A model generated the notes under the pieces. It saw only the letters and a list, made by a program, of their open reading frames with translations. It did not search any database and was not told the DNA's origin. DNA of 16,024 bases from Chrysochromulina parva. Taxonomy: Eukaryota; Haptophyta; Prymnesiales; Chrysochromulinaceae. The stretch covers positions 1 to 16,024 of the forward strand of contig PJAB01001247.1 in the NCBI GenBank assembly GCA_002887195.1. The letters are read 5' to 3'. The translations under genes were made by a program, and so were the position numbers. Shown here piece after piece: positions 5,960 through 12,818 of the stretch (positions are counted from its first letter, which is position 1; each line of letters begins with the position of its first letter).

Positions 5960-8569
5960 ATGGAGACTCGTCTTGCCTTCATTCTTGCTGCGGTCACGTT
6001 GACCTCGGCCACTTCCATCGTGCCCAGGCTATCGCCGCCGGCGCTGACGGCTGCGATCAAGCGCTCCCCGACGCTGCCGGCGCTCATCGAGCTGCACGCG
6101 CTGCAGCGTCACAACTTCAATCACATCCACATCTCCGCCTTCTGGGCTCGTGCCGGCGCTCTCGGCAGCGCAAAGTCCGCGCAAGCGCTGCAGCCGGCCG
6201 TGGAAGACACCCTTCGCTTGTGCACGACCGCCGAGTTCGGCTGCCGTCAGATCACGGGCACGGTGCACGGTTTGGCCAAGAGCGGCTTCGGGCGTGAGCC
6301 AGAGTGCCAGCCTCTGTGGAACGCGCTGTCGGAGAGCGCGCTCGGCCAGCTGCGCGACTACGGCCCGCGCGAGATCGCGACGACGGCGTGGTCGTACGCG
6401 CGGTGCGGCCTCGGTCAGGGTTACCCGAGGCTCTTCGCCACACTTGCCCTCGAGGCGCGCGGCAGGCTAGGCGAGTACACACCGCAGGGCCTTGCGAACC
6501 TCGCGTGGGCCATGGCGAAGGCACAGCACGCGGCGCTGGCACTTTTTGCGGAGCTCGAGGCGGAGTTGCAGCGGCCGCACCGGCTCGCCGATTTCTCGGC
6601 GCGCGAACTCGTGAGCACCGCCTGGGCCTTCGCCGCGTCCGCGCAGTCGTCATCCCCGGCCATCTTCGAGGCTATCGCCGCAGAGGCGCGTCAACGACTG
6701 GAGGACTTCACACTGCACGAGCTCGCGGTGCTCGGCTGGAGCCTGGCCGCCGCCGATGCAGACGTGGCGGGCGATCTGCTCTTCGGCGGCGGCGGACCAG
6801 GTGATGCCACCTTTGCGCAGCGGTGCGAGGCCCAAGGACTTGAAGGCGCGGACGCTGGAACGCTCACGCAGCTCTGGCAATGGGAACTTTGGAGGCTAGA
6901 GCTGCGCAACCGAGCGCGCGGTACGACGTGGGCGGGCTTGTCGGCATGCGGCCGCGACGCTTGCCGTGACGCCTTCCTCGCTGAACCAACAAGCGCTCCG
7001 TCCAATTTTGATGCTTCCGTGCGCGCCGCTCTAGAGGCTATGGGGCTGCGCACGATCCCGAAGGTGCGTACGCCTGAGGGCTTCGTCCTCGACTTGGTCG
7101 TAGAAGCCCCCGGGCGGCGCCGGCGCGTGGGCATCGAAGTCGACGGTCCGCAACAGTACTTTGGTGCCCGCTCGCGTGAGGCCACCGGCGCCGCCCGGCT
7201 CAAGCGACGCCAGGTTCGAGCCTTCAGCGAGCTTCCGATTATGACGATTCCATATTGGGAATGGGAGGCACTTGGCAACGGAGACTTCTCGGCGGAGCAG
7301 CAGCGTAAGGAGCGGTACCTCACGTTTGCATTTGCGGTGCGCGTAGGCTCGCGTGCGCCGGCTGGTAGGCTGCTGTCGCCAATGCAGGCGCCGCCCCAGC
7401 CCCAGCCCCAGCCCCAGCCCCAGCCCCAGCAGCAGCAGCAGCAGCACTCGCCGACGCAGCAATTGCCGACGCAGCCACCGCCGCCACAGCCGGTAGCCGA
7501 AGCCACCGCCGACGTACTACCGCGCTTTCTGATGCGCCCGTCGTCCCAAGCGGCACCATATAATGCAACTCCCGGTGCTAGCGCTTCCCCCGCCCTCGCC
7601 TTTAGCCTGCACCCCTCCAGATTCGGTCGAGCGCTCGCGCAGCCGGACGCGCTGGATGAGGCGGCCAGTGCGACGCTCGTGCTGGTTGGAGAGGTGTATG
7701 CCACGCCGCCGGTCGTCGCTTTCGAAGCGGCGCTCCTCAGCAGGATGCTCGGGATCGTGAGCACGCTTGGCGCCGTGGTGAGCGCACCGCGTGCGCCATG
7801 CGTGCATGTGGTGCTCGAGCACTTCAACTTCCGTCACCAGCCCATGCTCGATGAGTACATGCAAGGCGTGCTGCCGCTGAGCGCACTGCTCGAGCGCTAT
7901 GCGGCGGATGGCACTGAGAGCCACGAGCTCGTCCGTTACACTCCGCTGCTCGAGCTCGCGCGATCTCATGCTGGGCGCGCGCGACTGGTCGCTGGCTTCC
8001 TGCCACGCCCGTTGGCGCAGGCCTTCATCGCCGAGGGGGAGGGTGCGGCTGAGGCGCTCGCTCACGCCAAGAGCGAGGGCTACCTTGGCGAGGACTTGCA
8101 CAATTGGGGTATGGACGCCACCGAGGCGCATTATGCCTTCTTCGAAAGCCTTGTGACGGGCCGCCCGCTGCATGGCGCAGCACAGGCACAGCAGCCGTCT
8201 AATCTGGCCCGCCGCCTCTTCCCAGCGCAGATCATGAAGTCGGCCGCAATGGCGCACCGTGTGGCGCGGCTCGCGCGCGAGCACCCGGCAGATCGGTATC
8301 TTGTCATCTGCGGCTCCTCGCACATGCTCTTCAATCATGGTGTGCCTGAACGGCTCTTCGCGGCGGTGCCGCGGCTCCGCGGGGACTGCTGCCGCATCGT
8401 CGCGCGCCAGGCCTCCGACGAGCAGCTGCTGCGGCCGGGACCAGGGCAAGGGGATGAACCCTCTGCAGAGCCCACGGCCGCCGCAGAGCTCGCAGCCGCC
8501 TTTGGCACCGACACGGACGCGGCCGATTTGGCCTTTCTCTATGGCGACTGGAACAAGCGAGAAGCGTAG
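5960..8569 (+). CDS. RAP-domain protein fused to a ChaN-like haem-binding-type domain
   Basis: Predicted 869-residue protein. The start at 5960 has a strong context (CACAAAATGG) and begins METRLAFILAAVTLTSATS, a plausible signal peptide. In secondary-plastid algae this often leads a bipartite plastid signal. Residues about 60-275 carry tryptophan-marked helical repeats (YGPREIATTAWSYA, YTPQGLANLAWAMA, FSARELVSTAWAFA, FTLHELAVLGWSLA) like those in algal RAP/OPR organelle RNA factors. A RAP domain (PF08373) spans about 368-438: VGIEVDGPQQYF, then TGAARLKRRQVRAF, then PYWEWEAL. A low-complexity Pro/Gln linker follows (about 477-512). Residues about 573-815 resemble ChaN/Tiki-type domains (PF04187): VLVGE, VLEHFNFRHQPMLDEY and CGSSHMLFNHGVPERL. 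The usual His of the GExH motif is absent (GEVYAT). RAP domains are linked to organelle RNA processing; ChaN binds haem. One uninterrupted frame covers both halves. Confidence 0.85.
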   Translation: METRLAFILAAVTLTSATSIVPRLSPPALTAAIKRSPTLPALIELHALQRHNFNHIHISAFWARAGALGSAKSAQALQPAVEDTLRLCTTAEFGCRQITGTVHGLAKSGFGREPECQPLWNALSESALGQLRDYGPREIATTAWSYARCGLGQGYPRLFATLALEARGRLGEYTPQGLANLAWAMAKAQHAALALFAELEAELQRPHRLADFSARELVSTAWAFAASAQSSSPAIFEAIAAEARQRLEDFTLHELAVLGWSLAAADADVAGDLLFGGGGPGDATFAQRCEAQGLEGADAGTLTQLWQWELWRLELRNRARGTTWAGLSACGRDACRDAFLAEPTSAPSNFDASVRAALEAMGLRTIPKVRTPEGFVLDLVVEAPGRRRRVGIEVDGPQQYFGARSREATGAARLKRRQVRAFSELPIMTIPYWEWEALGNGDFSAEQQRKERYLTFAFAVRVGSRAPAGRLLSPMQAPPQPQPQPQPQPQQQQQQHSPTQQLPTQPPPPQPVAEATADVLPRFLMRPSSQAAPYNATPGASASPALAFSLHPSRFGRALAQPDALDEAASATLVLVGEVYATPPVVAFEAALLSRMLGIVSTLGAVVSAPRAPCVHVVLEHFNFRHQPMLDEYMQGVLPLSALLERYAADGTESHELVRYTPLLELARSHAGRARLVAGFLPRPLAQAFIAEGEGAAEALAHAKSEGYLGEDLHNWGMDATEAHYAFFESLVTGRPLHGAAQAQQPSNLARRLFPAQIMKSAAMAHRVARLAREHPADRYLVICGSSHMLFNHGVPERLFAAVPRLRGDCCRIVARQASDEQLLRPGPGQGDEPSAEPTAAAELAAAFGTDTDAADLAFLYGDWNKREA
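7394..7446. repeat. CCCCAG hexamer and CAG microsatellite
   Basis: About six CCCCAG units are followed by about six CAG triplets, encoding (Pro-Gln)n then poly-Gln in the linker between the RAP and ChaN-like domains. All unit lengths are multiples of three, so expansion keeps the frame. Confidence 0.9.
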
Positions 8570-8795
8570 TGGGAGCCTCGCTGGGAGACTGGTGACTGCA
8601 AGAGAACAGAGACCGAGAGCTCGGGACCGAGAAGCGAGATCAGTAATTTATAGATAGAACACGCGGAGATTAAATCTCGTCCTACAACTACATCCTCACA
8701 TGCATTGCATCTCCGGAGCAGCTGCTAGCAGCTGTCCCTCCGAGCTCGGGCCGGCCTGCTCCCCCCGCCCACGAGCTTGTGATGCGACCTCAGAC
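8570..8795. other. Convergent 3' intergenic region with two palindromes
   Basis: These 226 bp lie between two convergent stop codons. There is an AT-rich stretch (AATTTATAGATAG) near 8645, a 13-bp palindrome GAGATTAAATCTC at 8666-8678, and a perfect 16-bp palindrome CAGCTGCTAGCAGCTG at 8719-8734. They may contribute to 3'-end formation or be incidental. No canonical AATAAA was seen. Confidence 0.6.
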
Positions 8796-10241
8796 TCACA
8801 CTCGTTCAGAGTGTGCTGAGGGCGCGCCTGCCGGCACGGTGCCTCGGGGCGAAGCCTCGCCGCTCTTGGGCGATGCGCATGACGGGGCGCATCGCCCTAG
8901 AGCGACCCACTCTTTGCTGCGGCCGAGGTCTACATGGAGCTCGACGCCGCTGACGCCGCTGCCACCGCTGCTCCTTGTACTGCCGCTGCCGCCGCTGCCT
9001 CCGTTACTCCTGGCGCCCGCGCCGCCACAGCAGGCTTTGGAGGGAGCTCCGTCCGCAAGGCTAGTCTCGTGATCAGAGTCGCGCAGCAACTCCATCTCCT
9101 CAGCGTGGCTGGGCGCTTCGGATGCTTCGGCGCTCCGCCGCGAAAGTGCGCTGCTGTTGAAGAGGCACGTAGACGAGACGACGAGGAAGACGCCACACAC
9201 GACCTGCCACGTGAGCGGCACGCCGAGGAATGCCGTCGACACCGCGCAGTTGAGCACGATCGAGCCGCCCACTGCAAAGGTCTTGAGGATATTGTCAGCG
9301 TACTTGAGCGCCATCGAGACCGCTATACCTCCGAGCGCAGACAAGCAGACAGTGAGCCAGGCCCAGCCATTGAAGCCGACGAGGAGCGAGCCGTCGAGCA
9401 CGTGCGGCGCGTCGTGTATCAGCATGCACACGCAGCTGACCGGCAGCGCGAAGACCGAGAGCTGTATCGACTGCAGCCAGAGGGTGAGTTTGACTGTCTT
9501 GAAGAGCTTCTCGAGGAACACTCCCGCATAGGCTGAGAGCACGGTGGATAGGAGCATCGCAGACGCACCCCGGATCGTATTCTCGGGCACCACGCGCCCG
9601 GGCGCGACTGTGATCCTTTCACCGTGATGCGAGCCCCGAATCTGCATGACCGTCATTCCGAGGGTGAGCAAGCAGAGCGAGACCCACTGGAGATGGCTCA
9701 GCCGACGGCCGAGCATGAAGACGGAAGCGATCGCCGTCGTTATCACCTTCATCTGCGAGGTGACCGCCGCGGTGATTGAGTCCAGGTGCGAGAGCGCGTA
9801 GTACCACAGGTTATTCTGCAACGTGTAGCACAGCGCGGGCACTGCGAACATCAGCGTCTCGCTCGAGTGCTCCAAGAGGAGCCCACGGATCTGCTTGGCG
9901 GCCGCCCTGATCGAACCCAGCTCATAAACGAGCAGCAGCACGGCAGCGCCGAGCTTAAAGACCTCGGCTAGCGACACGGCGACCGACGGCAGGTACGCGG
10001 GCTCCAGTGTGCGTGAGTACGACGTCACCACAATCAGCGATGAATTCTGCACGACTATCAAGCCGAGGCAGAAGCCACGGATCAGTGAATCGTCGCTGGC
10101 CGAGGCCGCCGATGCCCCCCCGGCGCGCTCGGCACTCGCAGCGGCCATCGCGATCTCGGATCGCAGAGAGAGTTGTCGGCTTCTACTCGACATCGCCCGA
10201 CGACGTGTGCGGGTGGGCTGTGCCACGCACGAGGCCTTCAT
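8796..10241 (-). CDS. Nucleotide-sugar transporter, SLC35A/UDP-galactose transporter type
   Basis: Predicted 481-residue multi-pass Golgi or ER antiporter that would import a nucleotide sugar for glycosylation. It matches PF04142 along most of its length: VPALCYTLQNNLWYYALSHL (134-153), TSQMKVITTAIASVFMLGRR (161-180), LQWVSLCLLTLGM, AYAGVFLEKLFK (237-248), LWLQSIQLSVFALP (254-267), and ALGGIAVSMALKYADNILKT (302-321) with the family's KYADNILK motif. About eight to ten membrane helices can be placed between 55 and 362. The substrate cannot be read from sequence alone. Starts at Met1, Met17 (10193) or Met32 (10148, best context, GCGATGG) are all possible. After the last helix comes an unusual hydrophilic tail of about 118 residues, rich in Gly and Ser. 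The gene converges with the RAP-ChaN gene and diverges from the PDZ gene. Confidence 0.9.
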   Translation of the reverse strand: MKASCVAQPTRTRRRAMSSRSRQLSLRSEIAMAAASAERAGGASAASASDDSLIRGFCLGLIVVQNSSLIVVTSYSRTLEPAYLPSVAVSLAEVFKLGAAVLLLVYELGSIRAAAKQIRGLLLEHSSETLMFAVPALCYTLQNNLWYYALSHLDSITAAVTSQMKVITTAIASVFMLGRRLSHLQWVSLCLLTLGMTVMQIRGSHHGERITVAPGRVVPENTIRGASAMLLSTVLSAYAGVFLEKLFKTVKLTLWLQSIQLSVFALPVSCVCMLIHDAPHVLDGSLLVGFNGWAWLTVCLSALGGIAVSMALKYADNILKTFAVGGSIVLNCAVSTAFLGVPLTWQVVCGVFLVVSSTCLFNSSALSRRSAEASEAPSHAEEMELLRDSDHETSLADGAPSKACCGGAGARSNGGSGGSGSTRSSGGSGVSGVELHVDLGRSKEWVALGRCAPSCASPKSGEASPRGTVPAGAPSAHSERV

Positions 10242-10441
10242 ATCAAGTTTGCAAGTTTGACATTGCGCACGGCCACATGTAAAAGAACGTCCTCTGACAC
10301 GGTGGTTTTGATGCGAGCACTGTGGGAGAACATTTCATGGAACTTCCGTAAGTTTGCACGCGCGGGGCGGCGACTTCCGTAAGTTTGCGCGCGCGCGGCG
10401 AGTCGACTGAATTGCAGCTACCTGGTGTGCCGACGCGGAGG
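10242..10441. promoter_or_regulatory. Divergent promoter region with repeated ACTTCCGTAAGTTTGC element
   Basis: These 200 bp separate the transporter start and the PDZ-protein start. The 16-mer ACTTCCGTAAGTTTGC occurs at 10342-10357 and 10373-10388, exactly repeated 31 bp apart. The AAGTTTG core occurs twice more at 10245-10251 and 10253-10259, next to the transporter's first Met. The second 16-mer is within about 55 bp of the PDZ-protein start. Promoter function is inferred from the divergent arrangement. Confidence 0.6.
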
Positions 10442-11908
10442 ATGAGCGAGGATGCGGAGGCAACCGCGACGAATGACTTCTCGTCGTACGCCGCTCCTCC
10501 AAAGCCAACACCGCGCGCGAACGACGCGCCGCCGCTTCGTTTCTCGGTGACCATTCCCAAAGAGTACGAAGCCGGGGCCAGTATGAAGCTGGTCGTTGAT
10601 GGAAATAACATCAGGTTCTTCGTCCCGAGTAATCTGCCTGAAAATCGCACGGTCACAGTGGACGAGAATGGGAATCTCCTTGACGAGTTGATCGCGATGC
10701 GTTTCGAGGTGTTGGTGCCTGACAAAAAGAAGCCCGGCGACGCGATCAGAATGGAGGTCGCGGGCAAAATCATCAAGATCACCTGCCCGAAGAACTTGCC
10801 GGATACTCGAAAGATCATCGTTGATGGAACTGGCACAGTCATCGAAAATGAAGTCACGAAACGTTTCATGGTGACGGTGCCCGAAAAGTATGAAGCCGGG
10901 CACGCGATGAAGATGGAGCTTGAGCCGGGTGGTAAAGTCATCAGGCTCTACGTGCCGAAGAACCTGCCTGCCAATCGCACGATCATCGTCGATTCGCATG
11001 GGCGGATCATTGAGGACGAGGTACTCGCCGACAAATTTCAGGCACCGATGACCGTGAACGTGAATGATTACTCGTCGTCCATCACTTCGGGAGCCTTCCG
11101 GGGAGATGCAGTCGCCCAACAAGCTCACAAACCCCGAAGTGTCCAGCTCATGCGCAGCCTCTCGTTTAGCCGCAGCAACTCGCTTCCGACCCCTCCTCCA
11201 CCACAGTCACCACAATCGGCGAGCCCCGCCGTGCCTACGAAGCGCCTCTCGCTGTTGCGAAGCCTGTCCTTCGAACGGAAGCCCAAGACGGACGAATTCT
11301 TTGAGGCGGACATCTTCAAAGAGTCGCCGGACACGCCTCTAGGCATTCGCATCGCCGAGCCGGAGGACACCAGTCTGAAGGGGGTCGTCATCTCGCACAT
11401 CGACTGGGCCTCGCCCACGCGCGCAAAGCTCCTCCCTGGAGATCTCATCATGAAGGTCAATGGCGTGGCCATCGGTAATCGGGAAGCGGCCCTCGCAGCC
11501 ATCAAGCCGGCCACGGGCATCATCCTGCTCAGCCTCATGCGCCGGCCGATGCCGCCAGGGTGGAAGTGGCGTGCCGTGATGTACGAGGGTGAGATCCAGG
11601 TGCTCTACAAGAACAAGAAGGAGGGCAAAAGGATACTTTCTCACCCGAATGCGAGGTACTCTGACTCGGCAAACCTCTCAATGTCGGCGGTCTCAAAGGT
11701 CGATAAGTCGGCCGTCGCGTCGGCGGCACCGACGACTGTGAGCGCGGATCACGAGGAGGAAAACTCGGACTCGGAAGAGGAAGAAGCCCATGCAACCGAG
11801 CCGCCCTCGCCGCGCCCCTCGGCAGGCGACAGCAAAGATGGCGTCAAGGCGCGAAATGCTGCCGCGGCAGAGGCCAGTGAGCATGCGTTCCGCAGTACCT
11901 CGCTCTGA
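10442..11908 (+). CDS. PDZ-domain protein with three N-terminal beta-type repeats
   Basis: Predicted 488-residue protein; ATG at 10442 has A at -3. I recognise no named orthologue. Three related repeats of about 48 residues lie at 33-79, 87-133 and 141-188. Each follows RFxVxVPxxxxxGxxMKxxx, then IRxxVPxNLPxxRxIxVD and G. A disordered basic linker holds two near-identical motifs, LMRSLSFSRS (about 236-245) and LLRSLSFERK (about 271-280), which look like basophilic phosphorylation or 14-3-3 sites. A PDZ domain spans about 289-367: TPLGIRI as carboxylate-binding loop, then VVISHI, ASPTRAKLLPGDLIMKVNG. A degenerate WW-like stretch follows (PPGWKWR to SHPNARY, about 370-405). The tail is acidic (EEENSDSEEEE) and ends STSL, a class-I PDZ ligand type. 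It is probably a cytoplasmic scaffold; partners are unknown. Confidence 0.8.
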   Translation: MSEDAEATATNDFSSYAAPPKPTPRANDAPPLRFSVTIPKEYEAGASMKLVVDGNNIRFFVPSNLPENRTVTVDENGNLLDELIAMRFEVLVPDKKKPGDAIRMEVAGKIIKITCPKNLPDTRKIIVDGTGTVIENEVTKRFMVTVPEKYEAGHAMKMELEPGGKVIRLYVPKNLPANRTIIVDSHGRIIEDEVLADKFQAPMTVNVNDYSSSITSGAFRGDAVAQQAHKPRSVQLMRSLSFSRSNSLPTPPPPQSPQSASPAVPTKRLSLLRSLSFERKPKTDEFFEADIFKESPDTPLGIRIAEPEDTSLKGVVISHIDWASPTRAKLLPGDLIMKVNGVAIGNREAALAAIKPATGIILLSLMRRPMPPGWKWRAVMYEGEIQVLYKNKKEGKRILSHPNARYSDSANLSMSAVSKVDKSAVASAAPTTVSADHEEENSDSEEEEAHATEPPSPRPSAGDSKDGVKARNAAAAEASEHAFRSTSL

Positions 11909-11912
11909 TCCG

Positions 11913-12000
11913 GAGTCCGGTCGAGAGTCCGGTCGAGAGTCCGGTCAAGAAACGGTCTAGAGACGGACGAGAGACGGTCGAGAGAGGACCGGACTTGGAA
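11913..12000. repeat. 12-bp tandem array right after the PDZ gene stop
   Basis: GAGTCCGGTCGA is repeated at 11913, 11925 and 11937. Decayed derivatives (GAGACGGTCGA-like) continue to about 11995. The array begins five bases after the TGA at 11906-11908, so it lies in the presumed 3' untranslated region. Confidence 0.75.
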
Positions 12001-12079
12001 CCTATCCTCGGTGCGTGGACGCGGGTAGGTGAGCCGGAGGACCTCGATTGCACATTGGTGATCACTTTGGAGACGGGAA

Positions 12080-12230
12080 GGACTTCCGCTCCAATCGCTT
12101 TGGAGGACCATCTCTTTGGTGGAGGACTTCCAAGCACGTTGGTGGAGAACTTCCAAGCACTTTGGTGGAAGACTTCCAAGCACTTTGGTGGAAGGACTTC
12201 CGAGCACTTTGGTGGACTTCCGCTCTGGAC
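12080..12230. repeat. 23-24 bp tandem array, ACTTCCAAGCACTTTGGTGGA
   Basis: Units start at 12126, 12149, 12172 and 12196, with degenerate copies at about 12082 and 12216. The 23-bp period is not a multiple of three, so all three frames read repeat-like peptides. These are not taken as genes. The two outer copies share ACTTCCGCTC and differ from the core copies. Confidence 0.85.
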
Positions 12231-12818
12231 CCTCCAATCGTCACGCGACCGGTGATCTCAAACGTAACTCAAAGCTAGAGCTCATATCACATACCTAGTG
12301 GATGACTCATACCGTACAACTTGGAGTCCGGTCTTGGAGATTATTGCACATCGACTTGGATATTACGTTTGCTGGCGTCTCCCAAGTTGGATCGATCCCG
12401 GTACGCACCGGCCCCTCTACGTATCTAATGCATTACGCGCGCGCCAGATAAGATTACGTTGGGCGTGTATATATATCGGAATTTTTACGTCGTATGTGCC
12501 CGCTACTCCACACGCACACACCGACGACCGTACGTGACCTCTGTCTCGACGCGCGGCCCCGCACTGTGACGTCAGGACGCTAGAAGTCCGCCGCGCTGGG
12601 CTCCTGTTGCGGTGGGCTCCGGAACCAGCCAAGCGAGTGTGCAAGCCCCCTCCCGCCCACGACGACGCGCCAGGCATCGGAACCAGCGAGTGTGCACGAC
12701 TGCACGCTGCCCCCGGCCACAACCGCTACCCGGATCTCATCTTTGCCTTCGAACATCTCCGCGACCTTGTCAGCGACCTCGCCAGCGATCTTCTCTTTGC
12801 CCTTCTCTGGCGCCGGCG
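12231..12818. other. Intergenic region between convergent genes
   Basis: This stretch lies between the PDZ gene's repeat-rich 3' flank and the stop of the minus-strand kinase. It includes a less GC-rich part (12290-12500) with a TATATATAT run near 12470. No gene is firmly supported. On the minus strand about 12725-12815 reads as a coding-like, charged amphipathic peptide (see findings). Confidence 0.5.

Noticed and set aside
6691..7827. 378-codon minus-strand frame
   Set aside because: It is antisense to the RAP-ChaN gene, with repeat-derived Gly/Trp and Cys tracts and no domain.
7517..8449. 310-codon minus-strand frame
   Set aside because: It is antisense to the ChaN-like half of the RAP-ChaN gene and holds no recognisable domain, while the plus-strand frame does.
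10385..10441. N-terminal extension of the PDZ protein from a TTG codon
   Set aside because: A eukaryotic gene is expected to use ATG. The first ATG at 10442 has A at -3, and the extension is encoded partly by the promoter repeat.
11749..12237. Minus-strand frame with KVLGS/WKSSTK-like repeats
   Set aside because: It is the translation of the 23-bp tandem array and of DNA antisense to the PDZ gene's end, and the repeat period is not a multiple of three.
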